Positions 42,330 through 51,834 of a stretch of DNA of 64,000 nt are shown here, piece by piece (position 1 is the first letter of the stretch; the number at the start of each line of letters is the position of its first letter). This stretch comes from Acidobacteriota bacterium. GTDB taxonomy: Bacteria; Acidobacteriota; Terriglobia; Terriglobales; Acidobacteriaceae. Location of the stretch: positions 1-64,000 of the forward strand of contig JAJYVF010000026.1 in assembly GCA_021792135.1 (NCBI GenBank), given 5' to 3'. The notes beneath the pieces were generated by a model that saw nothing but the letters and a program-made list of their open reading frames with translations, searched no databases and was not told the DNA's origin. The translations under genes were made by a program, and so were the position numbers.

Positions 42330-44951
42330 ATGAGGCGAATCCGGATTTTCCGAGGACAGCGGCGGAAGAAGGAACTTCAGGAGGAGATCGAATCGCACCT
42401 GCAGATAGCCATGGGCGACCGCATCGCCAGAGGTGAATCGCAGGAGGCCGCCCGCCAGGCCGCCCTGCGCGAGTTTGGCAACATATCGCTGATTCAGGAT
42501 GTAACGCGCACGGTGTGGGGCTGGCTCGGAGTGGAGCGGCTCGTTCAGGACGGACGTTTCACGTTGCGGCAGGTTCGGAGATCGCCCGCATTCGCCGTCA
42601 TGGTGGTTGGCGCGCTGGGCCTGGGCATCGGCGCCTGCACGCTGGTTTTTGCCATTGTGTACGGCGCGCTGATCAACCCCTATCCCTACCGGGATGCCAA
42701 CCGTATCGTGCAGATGGGATTCCACGACAAGCGCGGGATCCGCGGCTTCATGGCGGTGACTGCCCATGATCTGCCCGCGGTGCGGCACAGCCCCCTGGTC
42801 GAAGACGCGATGCTGACGGGGTTTGCCGATCCGATCACAGCTGTGGACGGCTACCCGCAGGATGTGCGGGCGGCGCTCCTCTCCGCAGACAGCTTCCGCT
42901 TCCTGGGTGTTAAACCGCTGCTGGGCCGGACCTTTACGACCCAGGATCAAAATAAGCTGGTGACGGTGCTGGGCTACGAATTCTGCCGGAATCACTATGC
43001 CTGCAATAGAAATATTCTCGGACGAATCATCGATCTGAATCGCCGCGGTTACACGATTGTCGGCGTCATGCCGCAAAGGTTCACCTGGGAAGACGCCTCC
43101 ATCTTTCTGCCGCTTACTGCGGGCAGCGAGAGCTATCCGCTCTATCTGCGCCCCCGCAAGGGAGTCTCTCCTGGCGCTCTGGCTGACGCTATGCTCGCTC
43201 TGGTTCGGCGCTTTGTGCTGGCCTCGGATGGAGTTGCGCTGCCCGCTGAGGTGCGGCTCACCGCGGAACCGCTCGGTGAACGGCGAGGCGGCACGATGCG
43301 GGAGCGGCTGGAGGTCTTGCTGGCGTCCGTGCTCCTGCTGTTGCTGATCGCCTGCGCGAATGCGTCCATCCTGATGTCGGGCCGGGCCATCGCGCGCGAG
43401 CATGAATTTGGCATTCGCCAGGCACTGGGCGCCGGGCGGAGCCGGCTTGTGCGACAACTGCTGACGGAGGCGATGCTGCTGGCGCTCTGCGGAGGCATCC
43501 TTGGCGCCGGGCTTGCCTATGGCGGTATTGCGCTGTTGCGCGTGCCGCTGATACAAAGCTTTCTCCCTGCCGAGGCGGTACTCAGCGTCAACGCTCAGGT
43601 TCTCGGCTTCAGTACGCTGCTGGCTGCCGGCACGGGCCTTCTTTTCGGAATCGTTCCCGGACTGGAGGTTTCCGGAATCCTCTTCGGGCGGCGGCGGCTC
43701 GGACTGCGCGCGACAGGAGCCACACGCCGCAGTCGGTCGCATCGTGGCATGGTGCTGGCGCAGGTTGCTCTTACGCTTGTGCTGCTGGCGACGGCCGTTA
43801 CCACCATCCGCGCCTTCCTTCAGCTCTACCGGCTCGACCTGGGCTACGACCCGCATCATGTTCTCACCTTCCGCCTGCCGATTCCTGAAGGGGAATATGC
43901 CACCTGGAGTCAGCGTCTGCGGTATTACAGTGCTCTGCAGCAACAACTGGCGGCCATCCCCGGTGTGACCTCCGCCAGCGTCGACGAGGCGATGGCGACC
44001 AGCGGCGGCACGCAGATGGAGTACGGAATGCCGAGCGTGGCATGGGGTCCCGACATGGACTCCAGGATGCCGCGCGCCGATTTTGAATTCGTAGATACGA
44101 GCTACCTGGGGACGATGCGCATTCCCGTTCTCGCGGGACGCCCTTTTACTCAGGACGAATACTCGCGGGGCAACGACGTGGCTCTGATCAATCGCAGCTT
44201 CGCGCGCCGCCTTTTTGGTTCCACGAACCCGGTTGGCCGCTTGCTTCGCTTGCCGCCGCTGGCTGCGGGTTACCCCGGAATCCTGCGTCCTGCGCATCCG
44301 GACGAATATGTCCGGATCATCGGAGTCACGGGCGACGTTCTGGCTGCATGGAGCCCGGGCACCCCGCCGCGAGAAACCCTTTATCTGCCGGCATCGCTCT
44401 TTCTGGGGGCGTGGAATGTTCGCGCCCAGCTTCGTACCAGCGGAGATCCGATGTCGCTTCTGGAAACTGCGCGAAAGGCGATCAGGGGGCTTAACCCGGG
44501 TCAGCCCATCTCTCAGGCCAGAACCATCGACGGTATTCTCAGCGAGGATCTGCGGAGCCGCGATCGCTGGCTGGCTGCGCTTTTTGGCGCATTCGCGGGA
44601 CTCGCACTGGCTCTGGCGGTTGCAGGACTCTACAGCGTCGTGTCTTATGCAGTCACGCAACGAAAGCGGGAGATTGGCATACGGATGGCTCTCGGTGCGC
44701 GGCGGGAGGACATCTTCAGAGCCACACTGCTTTCCGAGATCAGCATTGTTTTCGCCGGAATCCTGGCGGGATTCGCCCTCAGTGTTCCCGCACAGAGTCT
44801 CCTAACGCGTTTGTTCGCACTCCATACCGGCGGCGGCTGGATTCTTCCCATCAGCGGAGCAGCCATGATGGCAGTCGCGATATTCGCAGCCTCCCTGCCG
44901 TCGTACAGAGCGTCCAGAGTCGATCCGATGGAAGTGCTGCGGACAGAATGA
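42330..44951 (+). CDS. ADOP-family ABC transporter permease (second of tandem pair)
   Basis: This 873-residue paralogue shares with its neighbour the N-terminal module (LQEEIESHLQIAMGDRIARGESQEAARQAALREFGN) and the two-half FtsX layout. Motifs include REHEFGIRQALGAGRSRLVRQLL near residue 355 and RKREIGIRMALGARREDI near 785, ending RASRVDPMEVLRTE. The N-terminal modules are much more alike than the periplasmic domains, suggesting an old duplication with divergence of the ligand-facing part. It begins 52 bases after the first permease and is probably cotranscribed. Confidence 0.9.
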   Translation: MRRIRIFRGQRRKKELQEEIESHLQIAMGDRIARGESQEAARQAALREFGNISLIQDVTRTVWGWLGVERLVQDGRFTLRQVRRSPAFAVMVVGALGLGIGACTLVFAIVYGALINPYPYRDANRIVQMGFHDKRGIRGFMAVTAHDLPAVRHSPLVEDAMLTGFADPITAVDGYPQDVRAALLSADSFRFLGVKPLLGRTFTTQDQNKLVTVLGYEFCRNHYACNRNILGRIIDLNRRGYTIVGVMPQRFTWEDASIFLPLTAGSESYPLYLRPRKGVSPGALADAMLALVRRFVLASDGVALPAEVRLTAEPLGERRGGTMRERLEVLLASVLLLLLIACANASILMSGRAIAREHEFGIRQALGAGRSRLVRQLLTEAMLLALCGGILGAGLAYGGIALLRVPLIQSFLPAEAVLSVNAQVLGFSTLLAAGTGLLFGIVPGLEVSGILFGRRRLGLRATGATRRSRSHRGMVLAQVALTLVLLATAVTTIRAFLQLYRLDLGYDPHHVLTFRLPIPEGEYATWSQRLRYYSALQQQLAAIPGVTSASVDEAMATSGGTQMEYGMPSVAWGPDMDSRMPRADFEFVDTSYLGTMRIPVLAGRPFTQDEYSRGNDVALINRSFARRLFGSTNPVGRLLRLPPLAAGYPGILRPAHPDEYVRIIGVTGDVLAAWSPGTPPRETLYLPASLFLGAWNVRAQLRTSGDPMSLLETARKAIRGLNPGQPISQARTIDGILSEDLRSRDRWLAALFGAFAGLALALAVAGLYSVVSYAVTQRKREIGIRMALGARREDIFRATLLSEISIVFAGILAGFALSVPAQSLLTRLFALHTGGGWILPISGAAMMAVAIFAASLPSYRASRVDPMEVLRTE

Positions 44952-45025
44952 GCCTCCATTCAGCTGGCGGGGCAGGCGCGATGAGAGTCGAAGATGAGCT
45001 GAGGATCTGAACCGGCAGGCTTTGC

Positions 45026-45142
45026 ATGTGGAAAGTCGGCGCTGCCGCCGGCAACCTGCGCAACGACTCGCCGAAGCTGCGCCCAGTTGCCCCTGAGACT
45101 CTGCCGCTGTGGAGCGGCCGCGCTCGCCGTCAGCAGGCGTAA
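45026..45142 (+). pseudogene. Remnant of an SRAP gene 3' end
   Basis: Bases 45029-45079 match the intact SRAP gene at 39069-39119 (42 of 51 identical by my count). They translate in the same frame as WKVGAAAGNLRNDSPKL against WKVSAAVGNVRNDSPEL. Similarity ends abruptly on the 5' side, and the frame then runs into unrelated codons to a TAA at 45140-45142. Several differences are in third codon positions, so this looks like the tail of a separate, older SRAP copy rather than a recent duplicate. It marks the downstream edge of the padR-ADOP-ADOP cassette. Confidence 0.7.
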
Positions 45143-45453
45143 GCCGCAACCGCGAAGAAGAAGCTGTCGTGTGTGTAGGAGATTCTGAAGACGCTTCCGT
45201 CACTGAGAACCAGGTCCTGATCCTCGGGATCGAGCTTCCTCTCGGCGCTCTCGATGTGCCCTTCCACGACGGGATGAAGCAGCGACGCACCCGCCACCTG
45301 TCCGCGGCTTTCGCGCCGCAGCTTCACATCCGGGCCGAAACGGACCTGTTTCCTGCTGCCATTGCGGTTCACAATCGTGGCGATCTGGCCTGCCAGGCTG
45401 TTTGATTCACGGGCCTTCCATTCGGCCTGCACTGCTTCCAGGGTTTGTGCCAT
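45130..45453 (-). CDS. Hypothetical protein
   Basis: I do not recognise a family. The 107-residue product from the ATG at 45453 (an in-frame start at 45483 is possible) has an N-terminal helical part (AQTLEAVQAEWKARESN), a basic beta-rich middle (IATIVNRNGSRKQVRFGP) and a Cys-terminated end (AVAAYAC). Codon composition resembles neighbouring genes. Its 3' end overlaps the SRAP remnant frame on the other strand. Cytosolic by appearance. Confidence 0.5.
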   Translation of the reverse strand: MAQTLEAVQAEWKARESNSLAGQIATIVNRNGSRKQVRFGPDVKLRRESRGQVAGASLLHPVVEGHIESAERKLDPEDQDLVLSDGSVFRISYTHDSFFFAVAAYAC

Positions 45454-45525
45454 GGCGACCAGCGTAAAGCGCCGCCGAGACACGCCGAAATCCCCAAACC
45501 GGGTCAGAGCGGCTCCCCTGCCGTG

Positions 45526-47529
45526 TCAGATGGGGCACCCGGCGAAGAAGGCCTCCACATCGCCGATGTTCTGCGTGATGAAGTAGGGCGGCAGGCTTTC
45601 GAGAAAGATCCGTCCATAGCGCTGCCGCTCCAGGCGAGGATCGAGCAGCATCAGCACACCCCGGTCGTCGAGGGAGCGGATCAGCCGCCCAAAGCCCTGC
45701 TTCAGCGTGATCACCGCCGAGGGCACCTGGTACTCGAAGAACGGCTTGCCTCCCGCCTGCTCGATCGCCCGCATGCGCGCCTGCACTACCGGGTCAGTCG
45801 GCACCGCAAAGGGGAGCCGGTCGATGATCACGCAGCTCAGGGCATCGCCCTGCACGTCCACGCCCTGCCAGAAGCTCGATGTGCCGAAGAGCACCGCATT
45901 GCGGGTCATGCGAAACTCCTCGAGCAGCGCCTTGCGCGGCGCGGTTCCCTGCAGCAGCAGCGGATAGCCCACCTCGCACAGCAGCCGCTCGTAAAGGTCG
46001 CGCATCTGCTGGTAGCTGGTGAAGAGGCAGAAAGCCCGCCCGCGGGTAATGTCCAGCATGCGCCGGATGCGCTTCGCCGCTTCCTCCTGGAAATTCGGCT
46101 CGCGCGGGTCCGGCATCTCCGGCGGCAGATAGAGCAGCGCCTGTCGCCCATACTGGAAGTGCGAGGGCACGACCAGCTCCCGGGCCTCATCGAGGCCCAG
46201 CCGCTTGCGGAAATGCGCAAAGCCACCCTGCACCGTAAGCGTGGCCGAGGTCAGCACCACGCTGGGGTAATTCCCGAAGAGCATGTCCCGCAGGAGGTCC
46301 GAAACATCGATGGGCGTCGCCTGCAGATGCGTGCTCATTTGCCGGCCGCTGCGCCGTTCCAGCCAGAAGACGGTGTTGCGGTCCTCGGATTCCATCAGGA
46401 ATTTGAGCTGCTCCCGCACCATGCCCGCGCGGCGGCGCAGTGGCTGCGCTTCCTCCGCGCCGCGCTGACGCTCCAGCTCGGTTTCCATCCGGTGCAGCGC
46501 ATTCAGCACACCCAGGTAGACGTCGCCCTGCGTCTCCAGGAACTCCTCGCGGTTGGCGAAGGGCATCCGCCCTTCGCCGCTGGCCCGCATGGGCAGCGCG
46601 CCGAAGAACATCCGCGCCCGCTCCCGGATCATCTGCGCCGCGCTGACGACTTCCGCCTTCAGCTCGCCCTGCGCGCGCAGCAGCGTTTCGATGTCCCGCG
46701 CCAGCTCTTCGAATTTCAGGTTACTCAGGCCAACGCCGAAGTAGCTCGATGCGACATCCTCCAGCTCATGCGCCTCGTCGAAGATGACAACTCCGGCCTC
46801 CGGCAGCACGCCCGCATCGGGAGCGCCGGCTGCCTGCTGCCGCACCGCCATGTCGGCAAAGAAAAGATGGTGGTTGACGATGACGATGTCGCTCTCGGCC
46901 GCGCGCCGCCGCATCTCCGTAATGAAGCAGCGCCCGTAATCCGGGCAGGTCTGCCCCAGGCAGGCCTCGCTGCGCGCATCCAGCTTTGCCCACAGCGCGC
47001 TCGACTCGGGAAGGTCGTCGATCTCCGCCCGGTCGCCCGTGTCGGTGGTCTTTTCCCACTCCGCAATGGCCTGGTATTGGGAAATCTCTTCGAGCCCCGA
47101 CAGGATCGGCTGGCTGCGCAGCGCAAAGAGCTTGTGCCGGCACAGATAATTCGCACGCCCTTTCATGTAACAGACGCGCAGCGGTCCCAGCAGCGATTGG
47201 AGGAATGGCACGTCCTTGAAGAAGAGCTGCTCCTGCAGGTTCTTGGTTCCGGTCGAGATGATCACCCGCCGCCCTGTCGCCGCACACAGCCGCAGCGCCG
47301 GCAGCAGATAGGCCAGGGTTTTGCCCGTCCCTGTGCCCGCCTCCACGATCAGGTGGCGATTGTCCTGGAAGGCCCGCTCCACGGCCTGCGCCATTTCGAG
47401 CTGCCCACGGCGAAATTCATAGGGCAGGCTCGATCGCGACAGCACGCCTCCCGGCGCGAAGAACTCGTGCAGCGAAGGCAGCGCCTGAGCGGTTTGGGGG
47501 CCGGAAGACACTTCCCCATTATCGGGCAT
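45526..47529 (-). CDS. dinG: DinG/YoaA-type ATP-dependent DNA helicase
   Basis: The 667-residue superfamily 2 helicase has Walker A EAGTGTGKT near residue 66, the DEAH box (VVIFDEAHELEDVA) near 260, and C-terminal motifs LTSATL and QGFGRLIRSLDD. Four cysteines between motifs I and II (NYLC, EAC, QTC, GRC) are placed to hold the 4Fe-4S cluster of XPD/DinG helicases. It would unwind 5'-3' structures such as R-loops and forked DNA. No exonuclease domain is attached. DinG and YoaA cannot be separated with certainty from sequence alone. Confidence 0.9.
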   Translation of the reverse strand: MPDNGEVSSGPQTAQALPSLHEFFAPGGVLSRSSLPYEFRRGQLEMAQAVERAFQDNRHLIVEAGTGTGKTLAYLLPALRLCAATGRRVIISTGTKNLQEQLFFKDVPFLQSLLGPLRVCYMKGRANYLCRHKLFALRSQPILSGLEEISQYQAIAEWEKTTDTGDRAEIDDLPESSALWAKLDARSEACLGQTCPDYGRCFITEMRRRAAESDIVIVNHHLFFADMAVRQQAAGAPDAGVLPEAGVVIFDEAHELEDVASSYFGVGLSNLKFEELARDIETLLRAQGELKAEVVSAAQMIRERARMFFGALPMRASGEGRMPFANREEFLETQGDVYLGVLNALHRMETELERQRGAEEAQPLRRRAGMVREQLKFLMESEDRNTVFWLERRSGRQMSTHLQATPIDVSDLLRDMLFGNYPSVVLTSATLTVQGGFAHFRKRLGLDEARELVVPSHFQYGRQALLYLPPEMPDPREPNFQEEAAKRIRRMLDITRGRAFCLFTSYQQMRDLYERLLCEVGYPLLLQGTAPRKALLEEFRMTRNAVLFGTSSFWQGVDVQGDALSCVIIDRLPFAVPTDPVVQARMRAIEQAGGKPFFEYQVPSAVITLKQGFGRLIRSLDDRGVLMLLDPRLERQRYGRIFLESLPPYFITQNIGDVEAFFAGCPI

Positions 47530-47581
47530 GCATCGAGTTTGGCCCTCTACCGACGATGCAGGGGATACAGAAGGTACCGGC

Positions 47582-48232
47582 TCACCCCACCGGAATTCCC
47601 CTTGCCTCGGCAGCCTTGCGCTGCGCCGCGCGCCAGTTCAACAGCGGACGCGCCGCCAGAAGCATCCCCAGCACGACCGTGATGGCCAGCGGCGTCTTAA
47701 CTCCGGTCTTTACGCCCCACCAGTAGTGGACGACCCCGGAGATCGCGGCCAGATAGGCCAGGCGATGCAGCCGGTTCCAGGTTTTTCCGCCCAGCTTGCG
47801 GATGGACCACGTGGTCGAGGTCAGCGCCAGGGGCAGCAGCGTCAGCCAGGCAGCGACGCCGGCCACGATGAACCGCCGCTGGCTGATATCGTCCACGATG
47901 GCCGACCAGCTAAAGCCGGCATACAGCCAGAGGTAGGTCATCAGGTGCAGGCAGCCGCAGAAGAAGGCGTAAAGGCCGAGCATGCGGCGAAAACGGATCA
48001 GCCAGTTCAGCTTCGGGATCAGCCGCCGCACGGGGGTAATGGCGAGGCTGATCACGAGCAGCCGCAGCGTTCCGCGGCCGGTGAAGAAGGTGACGGTATG
48101 GGTCGGGTCAGGCCCGAGCGCGCTGGGGTCGCTGCTGACCGAAAGCCACAGCCGCCACAGCAGCCAGCCCACCGGTGCGAGACAGGCAATGTGCGCACAG
48201 ACCTTCAGCGCGAGAATCCAGCGGCGGTTCAT
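47582..48232 (-). CDS. msrQ: Heme-binding membrane subunit MsrQ
   Basis: MsrQ is the b-type cytochrome that delivers quinol-derived electrons to MsrP for repair of oxidised periplasmic methionines. The 216-residue product has about six membrane helices. Candidate heme-ligand histidines lie in FFCGCLHLMTY, WNRLHRLAYL and SGVVHYWWG. It starts six bases after msrP, the conserved operon order. Confidence 0.93.
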   Translation of the reverse strand: MNRRWILALKVCAHIACLAPVGWLLWRLWLSVSSDPSALGPDPTHTVTFFTGRGTLRLLVISLAITPVRRLIPKLNWLIRFRRMLGLYAFFCGCLHLMTYLWLYAGFSWSAIVDDISQRRFIVAGVAAWLTLLPLALTSTTWSIRKLGGKTWNRLHRLAYLAAISGVVHYWWGVKTGVKTPLAITVVLGMLLAARPLLNWRAAQRKAAEARGIPVG

Positions 48233-48238
48233 CCCGTC

Positions 48239-49204
48239 TCAGTAATACTTCAGCAGGTTCATGCCGGCATAGAGGCTGGCCACCTGATCGCCGTAGCCGT
48301 TGAACATCAGCGTCGGCTGCAGCTGCCGCCAGATGGGCGCGCCGATCACCCGCTCGCGCTTCTGGCTCCAGCGTGGATGATCCCGGTTCGGGTTCACGTT
48401 GGAGTAGAAGCCGTACTCATTCGGCGCCATCTCGTTCCAGGTGGTCATCGGCTGCTTCCTGACGAACTTCACCGTCACGATGGACTTCGGCGACTTGAAC
48501 CCGTACTTCCAGGGAACGACAATGCGCACCGGGGCGCCATCCTGGTTGGGCAGCGTCTCGCCGTACAGGCCGAAGGTGAGCAGCGTCAGCGGATGCATCG
48601 CTTCATCCATCCGCAGGCCTTCGGAATAAGGCCAGGAAATCCCGGCGTTCCACGGCAGCAGCTCCTGTTTCGGATTATCGTCGGAGAGAAACTGCACGTA
48701 TTTGGCGGTGCTCAGCGGATCGCACTGCCTGATGAACTCCGACAGAGAATACCCCGCCCACGGGATCACCATGCTCCACGCCTCGACGCAGCGGAAGCGG
48801 TAGACTCGCTCCTCCATGGGACGCAGCTTGAGCAGCGTGTCGATGTCGAAGGTCTTCGGCTTGCTCACCAGCCCTTCCACCTTCACCGTCCACGGACGCG
48901 TCTTCAGCGTGTGCGCGTTTCTAGCCGGATCGTCCTTGTTGACGCCGAATTCGTAGAAGTTGTTGTAGTGGGTGATGTCCTCGTAGGGCGTGAGCGTCAG
49001 TCCGGGCGTGGAGAGCGGGCTTGCGATCGTCGCCAGCTTTTCGAGCGGCGGCGTGCTTCCCTTGCCCGTATCGCCGAAGGCGCGTTTCCCTGCCGCGACT
49101 GCCAGTCCCGCCACAGCCGCTGCCATGAAGGTCCGCCGATTCACGTACACCTGCTTCGGCGTGATCTCCGAAGACGGAATATCGGATTTTGTCCGGATCA
49201 GCAT
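48239..49204 (-). CDS. msrP: Periplasmic methionine sulfoxide reductase MsrP (molybdoenzyme)
   Basis: MsrP reduces methionine sulfoxide in periplasmic proteins using a molybdopterin centre. The 321-residue precursor has a twin-arginine signal ([18 protein letters not shown], about residues 22-40). The molybdenum-ligating Cys is in [15 protein letters not shown], and the characteristic [18 protein letters not shown] segment follows. The mature protein ends near [10 protein letters not shown]. It is upstream of msrQ in the same operon. A palindrome stands in the divergent promoter region with the hydratase gene. Confidence 0.95.
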   Translation of the reverse strand: MLIRTKSDIPSSEITPKQVYVNRRTFMAAAVAGLAVAAGKRAFGDTGKGSTPPLEKLATIASPLSTPGLTLTPYEDITHYNNFYEFGVNKDDPARNAHTLKTRPWTVKVEGLVSKPKTFDIDTLLKLRPMEERVYRFRCVEAWSMVIPWAGYSLSEFIRQCDPLSTAKYVQFLSDDNPKQELLPWNAGISWPYSEGLRMDEAMHPLTLLTFGLYGETLPNQDGAPVRIVVPWKYGFKSPKSIVTVKFVRKQPMTTWNEMAPNEYGFYSNVNPNRDHPRWSQKRERVIGAPIWRQLQPTLMFNGYGDQVASLYAGMNLLKYY

Positions 49205-49260
49205 GGGGGTACTCCTACTCTACTCGCCTGTTGGTTCGACGCTCCACTCCGATCGGTCGC

Positions 49261-49280
49261 ACGCTGAAATTTCTGCGTGT
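49261..49280. promoter_or_regulatory. 20-bp imperfect palindrome between msrP and the hydratase gene
   Basis: The sequence CACGC-T-GAAATTTC-T-GCGTG is symmetric at 18 of 20 positions (only the T/T pair breaks it). It lies 57 bases from the msrP start and 24 bases from the hydratase start, in a 100-base divergent region. It is a candidate operator for a dimeric regulator that could control either gene. Confidence 0.5.
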
Positions 49281-49304
49281 TAGGTTAGAACCCGAGGAGC
49301 CCTC

Positions 49305-50105
49305 ATGGTTACAGGGAACCCGCAATCCTCCCTCTCCGGAATGGAGCGCGACCGCGTGTACCGCGCCTCCGAAGTCCTGCTCCGCGCCCGGCGCGCAACC
49401 TCGCCGATTCAGAACCTCCCGGAAGACCTGCGTCCCCACAACCTGGAAGAAGCGTACGCCCTCCAGGACATGATCGGCATGGCCCTTTCGCCCATCGGCG
49501 GCTGGAAAATCGGCGCGCCCTCGCCGGATGCCACTCCGCTCTTCGGTCCCATGCCCCTCTGGGGCGGATACATCCCGTCCGGCCAGAGCGTGAGCCGCGA
49601 CCTGCGCCGCCTCCGGGGTGTGGAGGCGGAAATTGCCTTCCATCTCGGCCGCGACCTGCCCCCGCGCCCCCAGCCCTATACGCGTGAAGAAGTGGCAGCG
49701 GCCATTGCCGGCGCGCATCCTGCCATTGAGCTGCTTGAATCGGCCTTCGTCGATCCGGACAATGCCGACCGGCTCTCGATGATCGGCGATCTCCAGATGA
49801 ACGGCGGCTTCGCGTACGGTCCGGCGCTGGCCAACTGGCAGTCGGTGAACCTGGCGAACGAATCCGTCACCGTCCAGATCAACAACGAGGTCCGTTTTCA
49901 GGGCACAGCCTCAAACACCGCGGGCACCGACCTGGTCCGTCTCGTCGTCTGGCTGGCCAATGAAGGCGCGGGACGCACAGGCGGCCTGCGCGCCGGCGAC
50001 TGGATCACCACCGGCAGCTGGTCCGGCAAGGCATGGACCCCGCCGGGAGCGAGCGTCCGCGTCCGCTTCTCGACCTTCGGCGAGGTCGCGGTCACTTTCG
50101 AGTGA
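49305..50105 (+). CDS. 2-keto-4-pentenoate hydratase family protein
   Basis: The 266-residue product belongs to the MhpD/fumarylacetoacetase-like group that hydrates 2-oxopent-4-enoates or decarboxylates 4-oxalocrotonate in aromatic catabolism. Diagnostic parts are GWKIGAPSPDATPLFGP (about residues 65-81), VEAEIAFHLGRDLP with metal-ligating Glu residues (about 106-119), a region of HPAIELLESAF type and GLRAGDWITTGSW near the end. The ATG is preceded by GAGGAG at six bases. No other meta-cleavage genes are adjacent, so the true substrate is open. The esterase gene follows after 11 bases. Confidence 0.85.
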   Translation: MVTGNPQSSLSGMERDRVYRASEVLLRARRATSPIQNLPEDLRPHNLEEAYALQDMIGMALSPIGGWKIGAPSPDATPLFGPMPLWGGYIPSGQSVSRDLRRLRGVEAEIAFHLGRDLPPRPQPYTREEVAAAIAGAHPAIELLESAFVDPDNADRLSMIGDLQMNGGFAYGPALANWQSVNLANESVTVQINNEVRFQGTASNTAGTDLVRLVVWLANEGAGRTGGLRAGDWITTGSWSGKAWTPPGASVRVRFSTFGEVAVTFE

Positions 50106-50116
50106 GGCTCCTTTGC

Positions 50117-51709
50117 ATGCGGACCCTTCTGCTCGCCGCGCTTGCGTGCCTGGGATTCTCAGGCTGCGCTGCATCCTGGGCGCAGGCACCGGAAGTGACG
50201 ATCGGCAGCGGCACGCTGCGGGGGCTGCATCCTGAGGCCCTTCCCCGCGGAGGCGCCTTCCTCGGCATTCCTTTTGCGGCGCAGCCTGTCGGGAATCTCC
50301 GCTGGCGCGCGCCCGAGCTGCCGCCCCGGTGGCCGGGAGTTCGCGATGCGCAGCAGTACGGGCCAGCCTGCCCGCAGTTTCCGAGCCCGTGGTTGCCGGA
50401 AATGCTGGGCATCCGCAGCATGCCTACCAATGAGGCGTGCCTGTACCTCAATGTCTGGACGCCCGATCTGCGCCAGGGAGCGAATCTCCCGGTCTTCGTC
50501 TGGGTGCACGGCGGCGGCAACGTCGAGGGGTCCGGAGAATGGCCGCCTCTGGGCGTCACGCTGGCGCGGAAGGGGATCGTCGTCGTCAGCCTCAACTACC
50601 GCCTTGGCGTCTTTGGTTTTCTGGCGGGCACGGCGCTCGATGCCGAATCCGCGCACCATGTCTCCGGCAACTACGGCCACCTCGATCAGCTTGCGGCCCT
50701 TGAGTGGGTCCGGCGCAACATCCGGCAGTTTGGGGGGAATCCCGGCAGAGTCACCATCGGAGGCCAGTCCTCGGGCGCTCTTGACGTCTGTAACCTCATG
50801 GCGTCGCCTCTGGCGCGAGGGCTGTTCGAGGGAGCCGTTCTGCAAAGCGGCGTCTGCGTCGACTCGGTGTATCCCACCCTGCAGGAGGTCAGTACCGGTG
50901 TCGAGCAACTGGCGAAGGATCTCGGCATCGCCCCCGGGGCGGAAGCGCTCAGCAGGCTCCGCGCTCTGCCCGCGGACCGTGTGATGCAGGCTGCCGCCGC
51001 CGATGCGACCCTCGATCTGGAACCGGACATCGACGGCTGGGTTCTGCCGCAGCAGGCCACAGAGACCTTTGCGCACGGGAGGCAGCTGGCCGTTCCGGTG
51101 CTGGAGGGCAGCAACGAAGATGAGGTTTCGATCTTCGCCAGTTCCCTGGTCGGCGGCAGATCGTGGCGCCCGGCCACGGTCGCCCAGTACCGCGACTGGC
51201 TCCGCAACCGCTTTCATTCCCTGGCGGATCAGGTTTTCGCCGAATATCCCGCCCGCTCCGACGGCGATGCTCGCCGCGCCTTCGAGACCATGGACACCGA
51301 CTTCGACTTCGGCTTCGGAGCATGGCTGCTGGCCCACGACACGGCGAGGATCGGCCGAAAGGCCTTCCTCTATCACTTTACCTATGTCGGCCCGGGCGAG
51401 TTTGCCGCCCTCGGAGCCTTCCACGCGGAAGAGAGCATGTTCCTGAGCCGGAGGTACTGGACGACCTGGACCGCGCGCCCCGCGGATCAGCCGCTGTCCC
51501 GCATCATCATCGGGTACTGGGTGCAGTTCGTGAAGACCGGCAATCCCAATGGCGCCGATCTGCCCGCATGGCCCACTTACTCGCCACAGGATCGCGTCTG
51601 CCAGCGGCTGGGCCGCCGGATCGGACCCGAGCCCGTTCCGCGTCTGAAGAACTTCCCTGTCTTCCAGCAATACCTGACATCCCGGCTCGAGCAACAGACG
51701 GCCCACTGA
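50117..51709 (+). CDS. Type B carboxylesterase/lipase family protein
   Basis: Starting at the ATG at 50117 (GAGG ten bases upstream), the 530-residue alpha/beta hydrolase has a signal peptide with a possible lipobox (GFSGC, residues 13-17). Family features are GGAFLGIPFAAQPVGNLRW, NEACLYLNVWTP, the oxyanion hole HGGGN, and the nucleophile elbow GGQSSGALD in place of the usual GESAG. A catalytic His lies in GAFHAEE, followed by WVQFVKTGNPNG. It probably acts in the periplasm or at the outer membrane on an ester. It is 11 bases downstream of the hydratase gene and likely cotranscribed with it. Confidence 0.88.
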   Translation: MRTLLLAALACLGFSGCAASWAQAPEVTIGSGTLRGLHPEALPRGGAFLGIPFAAQPVGNLRWRAPELPPRWPGVRDAQQYGPACPQFPSPWLPEMLGIRSMPTNEACLYLNVWTPDLRQGANLPVFVWVHGGGNVEGSGEWPPLGVTLARKGIVVVSLNYRLGVFGFLAGTALDAESAHHVSGNYGHLDQLAALEWVRRNIRQFGGNPGRVTIGGQSSGALDVCNLMASPLARGLFEGAVLQSGVCVDSVYPTLQEVSTGVEQLAKDLGIAPGAEALSRLRALPADRVMQAAAADATLDLEPDIDGWVLPQQATETFAHGRQLAVPVLEGSNEDEVSIFASSLVGGRSWRPATVAQYRDWLRNRFHSLADQVFAEYPARSDGDARRAFETMDTDFDFGFGAWLLAHDTARIGRKAFLYHFTYVGPGEFAALGAFHAEESMFLSRRYWTTWTARPADQPLSRIIIGYWVQFVKTGNPNGADLPAWPTYSPQDRVCQRLGRRIGPEPVPRLKNFPVFQQYLTSRLEQQTAH

Positions 51710-51834
51710 CCGCCCGCTGACCGAAAGAGCGCGCAGAACCGGGATCCTCAGCTCATCCCCGTGTTGCGATCTGAATCAACCCCTGCCGCGGTCTTGCGGC
51801 GTATACTCGGGTCTCCGATGCGCTGAGGCCCAAA

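Noticed and set aside
51802-51807. TATACT as promoter of the hypothetical secreted protein
   Set aside because: A good -10 by itself, but no acceptable -35 at 16-18 bases upstream, so it is not listed as a separate feature.
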